64,000 bases of DNA from Campylorhamphus procurvoides (Eukaryota > Chordata > Aves > Passeriformes > Dendrocolaptidae), in assembly GCA_013396655.1 (NCBI GenBank), contig WBMV01005970.1, positions 154,937 through 218,936 of the forward strand. Reading direction: 5' to 3'. The notes under the pieces were generated by a model. That model worked only from the letters and a program-made list of their open reading frames with translations, had not been told where the DNA came from and ran no database searches. Positions within the stretch are counted from its first letter, which is position 1. Each line of letters opens with the position of its first letter. Shown here piece by piece: positions 32,808 to 45,639 of the stretch. The position numbers and the translations under genes were made by a program.

Positions 32808-35553
32808 TCAAGAAAGAATCCACACGAAATACCATCAGGAGGGTGAGAGCAGGCTGAGGGGTTAGAGCAAAGCACAGCACGGAGTGGTGGACCCACCCCC
32901 TGCACCTCACACAGCCAGGGCTGATTCTCCTATTGAATTCCCCAGGAACTGCAGCATTCAGCTGCCTGAAAACCAGCAGGTCGGTACCTTCATCCCAAAC
33001 CTTCCCCATCTGCTTCAAGGGCATCACAGCTGGATATTCATCAGCAAAGCAGAGGCAAGACTGAGTTCTTGATGCCCAGAGCTTCCACCCTGGTGCCAGA
33101 TGCTGTATACTTGCCCACATATATCATGTCCTGCCTCAGAGAGCTGGAGATGAGCGTGAAAACCTCTCTTTATCTCAGCCAAGCTCTTGCTGCCCCTTTT
33201 CCTTGGTCCCACAGCAGCTTCCTAGCCCCTTGGGTTTTATTTCTGCATTGCCACCCAAAACAGTCTCCCTCTGCCCAGTTTACCACCAGCTTTCACAGAT
33301 CGGTCTCCAGAAGGATCTCAGCCCTGTGCTCACATCACTGCTCATCTGTGCCAGGAGACATTCTCCCCAGCACAAGGAGACCCCAAACCAGCCCCTCTGA
33401 GGGGGACTGAGGACCCTATTTTCTGCATGATCAAATCAAAATGCAGCTGAAAGAAGCTAAGCTGTTGTTGCAGCTGATGTGCTGAGCTCTCCAGGGAGGT
33501 GGAGGGCTGGAGGGTGAAGGACACAGGGTGACAGGGTGCAGAGCTGGAGCCATCGGTGCCAGAATGGCAGCTGGTCACTCTCAGCAGCTGGGGCTGGCAC
33601 TTGAGTCACATTAACCACCCCCTTCATGCAAAAGAAAACCACATCAGTGTTTGTTCCATCCTTTCACCCAGCTCCCTCCAACCTACAGGGCTCTCCCTGC
33701 CTCCTGGACAAGTGAAGGATTCTCAGGAGGTGTCAAAGGGCTCCCAGGCTGCCCCAAATCATCCCCAGCTCCAGACAGGCTCCCTCTCCAACCCCCTTCC
33801 CATGCAAACCTGAACCCATCCCACCTCTTTTTCCAACCACCACTACTTCCCTCCAGAACCACGTGGGATCCTCTTCCCCACTCACCACTCCATGAATAAT
33901 TGCAATATTGAGTACCAGGCTCCTTCACCACTTTCCTATCCTCCTTTCCCCCCCCTCTGTTCCTTCCCCCGCTCCCTTGGCTTGTGAAAGCTTGGGGGCA
34001 TTGCCAAGGAAGCAGAGTGAAGCAGTGCCTGGAGTGCACCACCGCTTCTGTTGCTTCCCAAGGCATCTGGGATTCATCAGATGGCCCAAAATAGGTTTTG
34101 GAGGTGTGAAGAGTGTGCGGCGGAAAGGGTGGGGGAGGACGGAAGGTGGAAGGGGGAGACAAGGTGTTGCTTTGAAACCCCAGAGGGGACTCATAACAAA
34201 ACTCCTCTTGTTATTGTGCAGCCTCCTCCCCTCAGCAAAGCTCCTCCTGACACATCTGGTCCCTGTCGGCAGAAATCATTCCCAGCCTGGCTGTCTCCTG
34301 CTCCTGTCACCAGAGAGATGCTCAGTCCATACCCTTCAGTTTGGAGCTGTCACAGAGGTGGCTGGGGGATGGAGCTGGATAAATCCTGGGAATGATGTTA
34401 AGGCTTCTGCCCTGAGCATTCACCCACAGATAGAGGAATGTTGCACTCTGGTTTAATGGAAGCATTTTCCCTAGCTGGATTCAGCATTCTTTTCCCTGCA
34501 TCCCACCCTTTCCCACCTCTATTCAAGCTGTTGTAGCTCCAGCCAGCCCCTGAGATCAAAGCTCTCTGACTGCCAACAATGATGATCCTGCTGAGGTCAG
34601 AGCTAAGGGCTTTACCATCCCTGCTAGTGGATCTTTCCACCCAGCAGGAATCCATCCCCCGGAGCACTGGGATCAGGGGATGTCACTGGAAGTGGGATCT
34701 ACTGCCCAAAAAACAGGGGATGGAGGCTCCCAGCTAATTCCTGCATGTCTAAACTTCTGAACCCCAAACCACAGAAGTTGCCTGAAAAGCCATATTTGAT
34801 CTCATCTGAAGGGTGTGATGATGTAAAGATGCAGGGAATAAATTGAGAAAAAATCCTGGTCTGAGCAAAGCTTTTTCAGCAGAAAGGGAACAGCAGGAAC
34901 CACTGGGACAATCACCTCCACCTTTCCCCACCTTTGGACAGATATGCCAGGGACAAAGGTTGATTAAACGCCCAAAAGTCCCCAGCCTGTGTGAGACCAG
35001 ACCAGTGAAGGATCCAAATACTTGATTTCCAACCTTTCCCCGCTTCACAGACCCACAAGGTGATGCTCCCATGGGAACTGAGCCCAGCAGCTTTCCCAAG
35101 GGACCTGACATGAGGACAGCGCTGGTGCTGGAGGATGTAAAACCAGCAAACCCTCAGCTCATGCTCAATCCTGTGTCTGTTTGCTTTCTTTGATGGAGAA
35201 CTGAAACAGAGGAGCCCAAATCATCCTTGCTTCGAGTTGAAAAGCAAATCCATGGCCAGCCAGAGACCTGCAGCCACCTCTCCTTGGAGAGCAGCAGGGC
35301 CTGAGGCAAGAACCTCTGGCCTCAAGCAATGTTTGAGCTGTTGAAGCACAAAGCAGAGGGAAGGAGGCTCACCCAGTGGTAGTTGTTAATAAACAGAGAA
35401 GATTAATTTAACACAAAGGTTAAATATAACCAGAAATAAAATAACTCAAACAATAGTGAGTTAGAAGAGGTGTCAGTTGGGGTTTTTCCATCTACAGAAC
35501 ATTCTGAGAGTTCAGATATTTCAGGCTCTGGGAGTTTGATGGATCATTATGCA

Positions 35554-35568
35554 TGTGTGTGTGTGTGG
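35554..35568. repeat. (TG)n microsatellite
   Basis: About seven TG units in the CYGB first intron. Confidence 0.85.
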
Positions 35569-36170
35569 TTTGGGTTCTTTTTCTTCATTGGAGTCATTAA
35601 AAAGATGATATTTACCATTGCATATCACACAAAATGATGATTGATGGAAACCAGATGCCTGCATACCGATCTCATTAAATTTCTTTTTAAGCGATTCTAT
35701 TCTGCACCCACTAATTTGTACTCTGCGAGCTACATCTGGACCTGATGGACAGGATGTCAGGATTGCTTTTCCTCTCTCTTTTGCCCTTTTAACAACTTTA
35801 AGGACACAACCATTCCCAGTAGCAGAGCCAAAGGAAATAATTAAGGTGCAAAGCCACTGCAGTTACTGGAAACCTGTTTTCTGTTAAGAAGGAGATGCCA
35901 CTTCTCCTCCCATGTCCCTCATCTTCCTCCCTCTCCCCAGACTGTGCAGAGCAAACCCTGCATGGAGGAAATCTCGAAGCCCACCCATCTCTTTCCTTCT
36001 CCAGTTGGAAAGGGGACACCTGGGTGCTGATTGTTCAGTCCCCTTGAGCACCTAAACCCTTAATCTCCACTTACCCTGTTTGTAAACTCAGGGGGGAAAT
36101 GCTAGTGAGACCTGGGAGGCTTCAGCTGAACCCTCAGCCAGGACTTGGAGACTGTTTTTCACTAGATTTT

Positions 36171-36315
36171 CATAGAATCATTTAGGTTGGAAGGGGCCTT
36201 TAAGATCACCAAGTCCAACTTCTAACCCAGCACTGCCAAGCCCACCACTAAAACACGTGTCCCCAAGTGCCACAACTACATATCTTCTAAATCCCTCCAG
36301 GGTTGGTGACTCAAC
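36171..36315 (-). mobile_element. CR1 LINE 3'-end fragment
   Basis: It begins CATAGAATCA, the reverse complement of the ATTCTATG-type CR1 tail, followed by the characteristic GGTTGGAAGGGGCCTTTAAG and the cysteine-poor 3' region (AACCCAGCACTGCCAAG, CCACAACTACA). The element lies in minus orientation and is 5'-truncated, losing similarity near 36,315. Confidence 0.88.
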
Positions 36316-38775
36316 CTACCGATGCTTTTATGTTTTCTCTCGCCTCGTCCCTCTACGTGGGAGAAACTCTAAGGCAGCCTGGAGCCTCTCCCTGTCCCTT
36401 TTCAAACCTCTCCCTCCGCTCGGGTGCCTACAAAGCAGCTGATAATGGGTAGGCAGGTGGTGTGTGATGCTGCTATTTATTATGCGGAGAGCTGCCTCAC
36501 CGCCTGCACGTTCCCCCTGCTCTTCCCGGCCACCTGTGGTCTCTCATCCATTTTCAGGCTGGGGCAAGGTGTTTACAGCCTGTGTTTACAGCTCCCAGCC
36601 CAAGGTGAGAAAGGTCTCAGCCACGTCAGTGATACCTGCCCAGCAAGATAGAAAAAGGGAAAGCTAAAAGAAGTAAGAAGAGGGTGGTGCCTGCCTGCTC
36701 CTGTGTCCTCCCTCTGAGAGCTCATGGACAGGTGGAGATGGTGCTGGGTAACATCTCCAGTTCTGGCACAGGAGAGCTGGAGGGAAAAGGGCCAAGTCCC
36801 CTCATCACACACTGATGCTGAATTCAACAACTTCTGCAGCTGAGGAGAAGAGGTGTAGCTGGCCTTCCTCCAGGTGAAGCCCACATCCCGCTGCAAAGCC
36901 TTGGGAGCAGAATCCAGCACAACAATGAGCCGTGCTCAGAGGCTGTAATGCCTCCCTACCCAAGGGCAGAGGGACCAGGACACTTCAGTGGAGCTGGGAG
37001 TGGACCCAGCAGCAAAGATGCCACCAAATACATTTGGACATGAGCTATTAACCCACAGGGACATATCCTGCTCACTTGTGTATGCACAGCTCACACCTCC
37101 AAGTCCTCGTTGCTGTTGTCTTCCCCTACCACATGTGTGGATTCAGCCCAAAGCCTCTTGGCTGAGTGGATGAACCTTTAGGGCAGGGGTAAGGACAGCT
37201 TTTATCAGGCAAGTGAATTAACAGCACCAAAGTGGCTTTCACACACACCTCTGGCTCTCTATCTCCCTTGCAATCCCTACTGCTCAGTGCCTTCATCCAC
37301 AGCATCCTCCTCAGCCCCTCCACATTTGTGTCCCTGTCCCTCTCCACTGCTAAACCACTGTTCCTGCCCACTGGATGCAAAAAACACGCAGGGATGGAAC
37401 ACATCAGACTCCTTCACCCCACCACCAGCATCTCCCCCCGCACCCGACACCCTTCCTACAGCTCTGCCAAGAGGGCTCTGCGTGGCCCAGCAGGGTCCAT
37501 GGGTGTCAGGAAACAACGTGAAGACACGACTCGTGCCTCCAAGGTAGAGTCACAGTGAGGATGGAGCTTTCTGGAGCCCGGCTGCACATCCCTGATCCCC
37601 AGGGGCAGCAGAGGGATTTGGAGGTGCAAACACCCCCCTGGCTGGCAGAGAGGGGAGTGACACAAACTCACAAGGGCGTGTTTTTTGCGTTGGCACCTGT
37701 CCCCTGCCCAGCAAACCCGGGGAGCCCGTGTTCTGCCGGTGTCCCATCCAATCCCATCTCCCATCCAATGCTCCCACGGGGATTCGCAGCATCTCCGGCT
37801 CAGCGCTTTGCCGTGCTCCTCCAGGACCACCAGCCAGCCGGCACCCTGCGCTCCCCCAGCCTGCCGAGGGCTGTCCTGACATTTCCCTGCCTTTAATGAG
37901 CCGTGGAACTCCGCAGGAGCCGCGTCCGGGCACAGCCCCGCTCCGCTGCTGCAGCATCATTAGCCGGGCCGGCTGGCGGAGCGGAGAATTGGCCCTCCTT
38001 GCCTGCTCTGAAGGAGGGATTGTCAGGGCTGGTACCAACACATCCAGCAGGTCCCCAACCGCTGACAAGCAAACCGTCCGGGAAAGCCTTTGCTTCCCTC
38101 AGCCAGGGATGTCCTTGCAGTTCTCAGGGGTCAAGTGGGATCTTTGTACCCTTGCCTGGTTCACAAGGGCAGCCCTGGGACAGGGGACATGAGAAAGGCT
38201 CTTCTTGGGTCACCCTGGGAGCTGCTGACAGCCCTGAGGCTGTGACAGGTGTGGGATGTGCCATGGGGTCCCCACACAGCCACCCTGGCCATGAAGCAGG
38301 TGAAAGGGTTGGTTTTGGGTGCTGTGACCAGAGAGACAACACAGTCATAGGGAAAGGGGCTGTTTCAAAACTGAGCTTATTGAACCAACACTCAGCCCTT
38401 CACCACTCATGGAAAGGCTCCTGGGTTGAGAAATGTTCCCCATGCGTGTCCTCATCAGCAGAGCAGAGTCCTGCTGCTCTCTGGCTCTCCTTGTCCCTGG
38501 TAAAACACCTCCCCAGCTTGATGACAATGATTTGTGAGCATAGGACAAGCCATGGGACAGGGACATTGCTGCTGATCTCTTCACTGGGCCCTTTTTAAAG
38601 CAAGATATTCCATCTCTCTGAGCTGCTCTGCTCTGAAATGTGCCCTTCAGCAGCCAGGAACTGAGCCCTATAGACGCCTCCACAAAACACATGTTGGCTT
38701 CGGGGGTAGCTGAAGAATCATTTCTTTAAATGCCACTTTTGCGTGGATTCAACCCATATTTTTTAGATTCAGCTC

Positions 38776-38796
38776 CAAAAAAAAAAAAAAGAAAAG
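38776..38796. repeat. Poly-A tract
   Basis: Fourteen A, then GAAAAG, in the CYGB first intron. Confidence 0.85.
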
Positions 38797-41700
38797 TTTT
38801 CTGCATTGCCAGACTCATTACTCAGACTTTTTGCTATTTTAACCTAAAACTTCCAATAATGTCTGGCATCCAAGGAGTGCTTTCATATTTCAAAGCTCTT
38901 TGCAAACTGTCTGAATCCAGGTGTGTTTGCTCAGACTAAGTAGCTGTCAAAATCCAGGGTCCTGATCCTGCATAGAAAAACCATTTGCTTTCCCTCCTAT
39001 ACCTCCTGAGGGGGGAAGAGCACGTCAGGAGTGATGGAGAAAGTAACAACGTTGGAAATTTAGAAAGCTGAGGGTCTGGAGTGGAAATGGAGTGATGGAG
39101 AAACCCTGTGGAGGCGGCACAGCCTGCGGTGGCCGTGGCAGGTTGTGCCTCCTGGCCTTGGCACAGCCTTAACATTTGGTAGAGATTTCCTTGGGATCCA
39201 ATAGAAACTATTCCTGGGTTTTATCCCCTGATGGGATCCACAAAGTTTTGTGGTCCCAGATCTGTGACCGTGGTACGTGTGTGTGGGTGTGGGAGCGAGT
39301 GCATGTGCTGGTTGGGACCGGCTGTGGTTTTAGCTGTGGAGTCCTGGGCTTAGTCGGGGTCTGCAAAGGACCGAGGGTGCTGAGCCCCCACTGGTGCTCA
39401 CCCATGGGTGCTCTCAGCCCCTGGGTGCCACAGAGGGCTGAGTCACCTGGGTGTTTGTATCCCCCAGGTCAATCTTGGAGTGTGGGGTACCGGCAACAAA
39501 CCATTGGGATCGAAAAAGGGTGACTTTGGGGAGTGATGCCACGTGCTCGAGGGGCTCCTGCACTGCACAGTGAGAGTTAATGAAGGTGCCCGAGGGCCTG
39601 AGGGCTGCCCTGCTCCCCCTGGCACACCTGAGGGGAGCTCTACAGTGAGGGCAGTTCAAAAAGCACTGATTCCTAAACTACAGATGGGGAAACTGAGGTA
39701 CAGCAACGAGCCTGGGGGCATGGGTGAGCAGCAGCCAGGTGCCCCCATCTGTGCCAGCCAGTATGCCCACCTGGGAGTGTCCCAGCTGGTACCCACGGCC
39801 CCAGATGAGCAACTCCAGGCTCGAGTTCCAGCTCCAGAGCCAGCTCCAGTCCCAGCAAGGGTTAAGGCAGCTGTGAGAATGAGCTGCAGAGGCCCCTGAG
39901 CTCCCAAGGAGGAAGATGAGCGTGGCAATGAGACTGTGCTTCCTCCGGCTCGAGACTCCCCACCGAGGAAATTGTCAATTAGCGGCATAGTTTTAACCAC
40001 AAAGCACAGATTCCCATGATCCGGTGGCTGCTCAGCCGTGGTCCCCAGTATTGGTGTTTATGTCCCCCAGGATCCCAGAGCCCTGTGAGATCAGGGACCC
40101 ACCATGCTGGGGCAGGACCCCAGAGGTTTGTTGTGGCTTCAAGCAGCCTCAGGGAATGGGAACACAATGCCCAGCTCTGTGCCTCGGTTTCCCCATTGGC
40201 ACAGCATGGAAGGGCTGGGGGTGGAGGGTGGGATGCTGGTCAAGGGCAGAGGGAGCTGGACTGGGTTTCTGAAGGATGTCAGCACTGCAGCCATGCCTTT
40301 GTGGGGGCTGCCTCCCTGTCTCTACTCTTGGGGCACAGGATCAGGTCCCAGATTAATTTTAAGTCTTTATCTCCAGAAGTGCTGCAAAGCCCCAGCCATT
40401 CCCACATGGGGAAAAGTAATTCCCTGCCCTCAGCATCTCTGAAGGGGTGGAGAGGGGACAGAACAGGAAAGTATGGAGAGACCATTTGCCACCAGATACA
40501 GCCAATTCCCTGGTCATAACACCAACAACAGGAGAGCTGATAGATTTACCTGCTTTCACCACTCTGCACATGGGGGTTGCACCAAAGGGGAGACCACAGC
40601 TATGCATCCCCCTTCCCTTTCCCTGACCACACCTGTGCACATCCCCTTCTGCCTCAGTTTCTCCAGCGAGGTGAGAAGGAACACCAACCCAGCACTGGGG
40701 AAGCAGGGAGGCTGACTGGGGAAGCTCTCAGTCCCCGGCACGTCATGTGAGTGCCCACCCAAAGTGTGCTGGCCAGGTCACCTCTCACCAACCCCACCGG
40801 TGGCTGCCCATTGTCCCCTCCTCAGCCCTGACCTCTGGAGCTGCTGAATCATATCTTGGGAAGTGGCTGCTCCCATCCTGCCCGTGCTCCCAGCGGGCTC
40901 CACGCATGACCCACTTCTCCTGCCGGCTGATGCCAGCTGGGAAAGGCAGCCGGGAGAGCAGCAGCCTGGCCAGGGCTGCCCTGCTTTTGCCCAGCACGTG
41001 CTTCCCCAGGGAGCTCAGGTTGAGCTTGTTGGAGCTCATGGATGGAGGGGAATAGGGTTCAGGGCAGCAGCTCCAGGTCCTCTTTGGGGACAGGGTTTGT
41101 GACCAGGGGGACAGCTCAGCCCCCGTGGCCGTGGTACAGGGATGCAGGCAGGTGTGCTGCTCCAAGCAGTGCTGCTGGAGGGGATGGCACCTCTCCCAAA
41201 TGGCATCACTAGCCCTGGGGGCATGCACTGAAAGGCCAGACCTCACTAACAGCGTCCAAGGGAAGCTCTGGCTGAGGGAGCAGGTGGCAGGTTAGCTGGG
41301 GTGTGCCAGGCTATGTGTCATGACTCAGGATACAAAGGCTCACAAGGAACTGGGGTTCACCCTTAGAGGCAATTCTGCCCCACCCTGCTGTCACAGCAGG
41401 GGAAAACCTGCACCTCAAGTGCCACAACTCTGCCTGGAATAAAAAAAAAACCAACAAACCCAAAAAACCAACTGGACCAAAAACTTCTACTGGGAAAGTT
41501 TGAGTCAGGACCAGAGCTCGGCCACATGGTCCCCACTGCCACATCTCCATGCCCCTCATGCCCAACCCTGCTCCAAACCCCGTGGCTGCACACAGGGACA
41601 CCAAAAGCAATGAGCTGCCCTGGGTGTATCCCCCATGGCATTGCCACAAGTCCCTCTGTGCCAGCCACAGGCACCTCCCTGTGCTGTTGGGCAAGGGGCA

Positions 41701-43045
41701 CCCAGTGGTGGTTGTGGCATGACCAGGGTGCTGGGCATGGGGCTGGCCATGCACAGCTCCTGTCCAAACCCCATGCTGAACCTCCTGGGATCGGCATAAG
41801 GGGAATTTTGCACCCTGCAGATGGTTTGCACCCTTTGTGTGGGTTTCAAACCCAGCCGAGGTGGGTTTGGTGTCCCCAGTCATGGGACTGTCACATCTCC
41901 TGACTGCCCTGGATGACCACGCAGAGTGGAGGGCTGTGGGAGAGTTGGCTCAGCCATCAGCTGGCTCTGTGGGAAGGAAATATTTGAGAGAAGGAGGTGG
42001 AGAGGGGAATCAAATGTCATTTTGGAATCTACAAAGGGGTCTTGGTAGGAAAATCCCATTGCAGTGCTGGCAGCAAGCCTGGAGGGGAACTGTCTCTGCT
42101 CACTGGCATGACTGGGGAGGCTCCACTCCTTGGAGACCCCATGGCCTTGGGGCATCAGCTCACAGAATATTGGAAAACTTTTGCATGATTATTAGTAAAT
42201 AGCACATCCATCCCAGGAGTTCTCCAAGCACCCAGAGCCCCATGCTGCAGGAGCAAAATGGAAAGGACACAACCCAGTCTCCCATTTCCAGTCTGGAGTG
42301 CCTGGTGTTGGGTTCGGGTGGGAGCCTGACCAGGGACATCCCAGCATTACTTATCCCTGGGGTGAGTGGTGGGAGCTTTGACTCCCTGGACAGCATCTTT
42401 GCTGTTTAACAAGAGGTCAAGTGTGGGCATCTTGTCTGCCCCTCTCCTCACCCTACCTGTCCTCTTAAAGAAGGGAACCAGCCTGCTGGTGCTGCACCCC
42501 ACTGTTACCCCAAAGTCCCAGCATCCATATGACCCCGTGGGATTCCCACTTGATGCTTTCCAGGACATGACTGCACCCCTAAACAACGCAAGAACCGTCC
42601 CCTGCCTCTGCTCCCCACCTCAAGAACATCTCCCCTATTCTGGTTTCAGGCACAGACATGGGACTTTGAGCTGCCCGTCTGTGCTGTACAGCCCCACGCC
42701 ATCGGGCAATGCTCTGCACCCCAATCCCGGCACTGCTGGATACCTGTCCCCCCACTGCCCCTGTCCCCTGCCTGTGCCCCCCATGCCCCCCTTCCTCCGC
42801 CAACTTCAGTGCTCTCCTTCCTGCCGACGCTGCCGCCGGAGGGACAGATGGTGCCCTCGGAGACACACCTGCTTGGGTTTTATCTTGGCTCCTAACTTGC
42901 ATTATTTCACCCGCCAGCCTGCTCCGTACCCATGCCATCCGCACGCAGCTCGCTGGGGGGGTGAGCAAGCCCAGACCCCCAACCCACCCCAACCCAGCAC
43001 CGAGCTCCCCCTGCCTCTGCCACCCCCCAGTTCCATCCGCAGGGT

Positions 43046-43927
43046 NNNNNNNNNNNNNNNNNNNNNNNNNNNNNNNNNNNNNNNNNNNNNNNNNNNNNNN
43101 NNNNNNNNNNNNNNNNNNNNNNNNNNNNNNNNNNNNNNNNNNNNNNNNNNNNNNNNNNNNNNNNNNNNNNNNNNNNNNNNNNNNNNNNNNNNNNNNNNNN
43201 NNNNNNNNNNNNNNNNNNNNNNNNNNNNNNNNNNNNNNNNNNNNNNNNNNNNNNNNNNNNNNNNNNNNNNNNNNNNNNNNNNNNNNNNNNNNNNNNNNNN
43301 NNNNNNNNNNNNNNNNNNNNNNNNNNNNNNNNNNNNNNNNNNNNNNNNNNNNNNNNNNNNNNNNNNNNNNNNNNNNNNNNNNNNNNNNNNNNNNNNNNNN
43401 NNNNNNNNNNNNNNNNNNNNNNNNNNNNNNNNNNNNNNNNNNNNNNNNNNNNNNNNNNNNNNNNNNNNNNNNNNNNNNNNNNNNNNNNNNNNNNNNNNNN
43501 NNNNNNNNNNNNNNNNNNNNNNNNNNNNNNNNNNNNNNNNNNNNNNNNNNNNNNNNNNNNNNNNNNNNNNNNNNNNNNNNNNNNNNNNNNNNNNNNNNNN
43601 NNNNNNNNNNNNNNNNNNNNNNNNNNNNNNNNNNNNNNNNNNNNNNNNNNNNNNNNNNNNNNNNNNNNNNNNNNNNNNNNNNNNNNNNNNNNNNNNNNNN
43701 NNNNNNNNNNNNNNNNNNNNNNNNNNNNNNNNNNNNNNNNNNNNNNNNNNNNNNNNNNNNNNNNNNNNNNNNNNNNNNNNNNNNNNNNNNNNNNNNNNNN
43801 NNNNNNNNNNNNNNNNNNNNNNNNNNNNNNNNNNNNNNNNNNNNNNNNNNNNNNNNNNNNNNNNNNNNNNNNNNNNNNNNNNNNNNNNNNNNNNNNNNNN
43901 NNNNNNNNNNNNNNNNNNNNNNNNNNN
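43046..43927. other. Assembly gap, 882 N
   Basis: A run of N in GC-rich flanks on the upstream side of CYGB. The missing CYGB first coding exon (about 143 bp expected) most likely lies here. Confidence 0.99.
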
Positions 43928-45030
43928 TCTCCACGAAAGGGAGGGATGAGAGAGATGTTCTGGGCAACATCAGGACGGTGCTGGCGGGGGGGAGGTAGGG
44001 CTGGAAGTTTTTTTCCAGCCCTTTGTAAACAGCTCAGAGGAAATTCGGAATCCAAAGTGCTGAGTTAAAGTTAGCCCAACCGCTGGCTGCTCCGAGTTCT
44101 GCCTGGGCTCTCCTCTTTGCCCTCCCTGATTTTGCAGGAGGTGATGTTTGGAAGGACAGACTCACACTCACCTCCCATTCTTGGGGCGAGAGGGGAACAT
44201 GAGGTACCCCCACTGTGAGCATCTCTCTGCCCCCCAAAACACATCATGGTCTGTCCCATGGGGACTTTTCTAATGCCGATAATTTGCTCTCCCTTCTCGT
44301 GGCAGGACCCACTTGGGAGGGATCAGAGTTAAGACCCTCGTGAAACGAAGGTGTTATTGTCATTTTGCGATCGCATCGCTCCTGGCAGTGCCTTGTCAGG
44401 GAACACCTCCACTCCAGGCTTCCCGCCGCCTTCGTGGGTGTGCTTTTTTGGGCTGCTTTTCACCCAAATGCCATTTGCAGCTCCCTGGCAATCCGGCATA
44501 TTAAACCCGCAGCACAGTCCATTTGCACGGAGAGCAGGAAAATCCTACAGAGACTTGTAATAACCGGCAGTCCCCCCGAGGGGGATCAGAGACAAGGGAA
44601 GCAGCGGGTGTGCACCGCCGCCTCTCGCACCCGCTGCGCACCCTCGCAGCGCGGACAGACGGACAGGCGGACAGACGCACAGACGGGCTGCGGGTGCGGG
44701 CCCGACAGCCGAGCAGCCAGCCTGGGGGTGACCGAGCCCCTTGGGGGACTGGAGCTTTGCTACTGCAGCGCTATCGAGGCTTTTTGCTGTGTTTCTCCTC
44801 CAACCCATCCTTGGCCACCTCCCCATCAGCGGCCGCCAGACTGGCGGTGTCAGCAGATTTGCTCTTGCAGAGCTAATGAGGGCGGGTGGAGAGCGTGCCG
44901 CCCACAGATCCCCCACTGTGGGTCCCCAGTGAAGATGTGCTCGGACAGACCCGCAGCCCCAGGCACCCGTGAGTCCCTCGGCTCAAGTACAAAGCTCAGC
45001 TGGGAGCTGCCGAAACCACCGGTGTGAAAT
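43928..45030 (-). promoter_or_regulatory. CYGB: CpG-rich block upstream of CYGB, probable promoter region
   Basis: CpG-dense sequence strongest at 44,560-44,900, with a GGACAGAC-type tandem motif (44,651-44,686). No part of the expected CYGB N-terminus is encoded here on either strand. Its place just upstream of the gap on the CYGB side fits a promoter or 5' UTR. The transcription start is not defined by sequence alone. Confidence 0.45.
44651..44686. repeat. Short tandem motif, GGACAGAC-like
   Basis: Four imperfect copies (GCGGACAGAC, GGACAG, GCGGACAGAC, GCACAGACG) within the CpG-rich block. Confidence 0.7.
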
Positions 45031-45513
45031 CAGAGCAGCCAATGTCACCCGGCCAGAGGTCGGGAATCAGTCGATAACACCATAACCAGCCGCTGAATCG
45101 TCAGATTTTCATCAAGTTTGGGTTTGCCTTCTGGCCATTGGCCACTGGGATTAGTGGCCACAAGCCCCAGCTCAAACATTAACTGTGATGTCCCCAGGTG
45201 GTCACCAGGCAGCAGGGAAACCCCTCTGGCCCAAGGATGGCATGGCCAAGGTTATTGCCCTTCCTCAGAGGGACAAAGGTGCTTTAGACTTAGCTTAAAC
45301 TCAGAGAGACCCAGCTTAAAACCAAAGCAAAACTGCAAAGCAGGGCAAATGCTTTGAAAAACGGGGAAAAAAATCCAATTCTGACCAAGATGAACACCAG
45401 GGCAATAATCTAGGTGGAGCACTGGTTATTGCTTCCTGTGTGTTTAAGCAAATGACTCTTTGAAGCTCATGTATCTGATATCCTAGTCCACACCTGGCAC
45501 CTGGTTCCGTGCT

Positions 45514-45639
45514 GAGCCCGGGTGCAGTGGGTGTGTTTCCTTGCTCGCTGGCACCAGGAGTCTAAAGGTCCTTAGTGAACCTGGATGCAGTGGGTGTGTT
45601 TCCTCACTCCCTGGCACCAGGAGTCGAAAGGTCCTTGTT
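45514..45639. repeat. Direct tandem duplication, 2 x 63 bp
   Basis: Units 45,514-45,576 and 45,577-45,639 share TGCAGTGGGTGTGTTTCC and CTGGCACCAGGAGTC, with a handful of substitutions and no length change. Confidence 0.93.

Noticed and set aside
42366..43998. Open frames of 380-527 codons on both strands over 42.4-44.0 kb
   Set aside because: Most of each frame is the N run read as unknown residues, so the length has no meaning.
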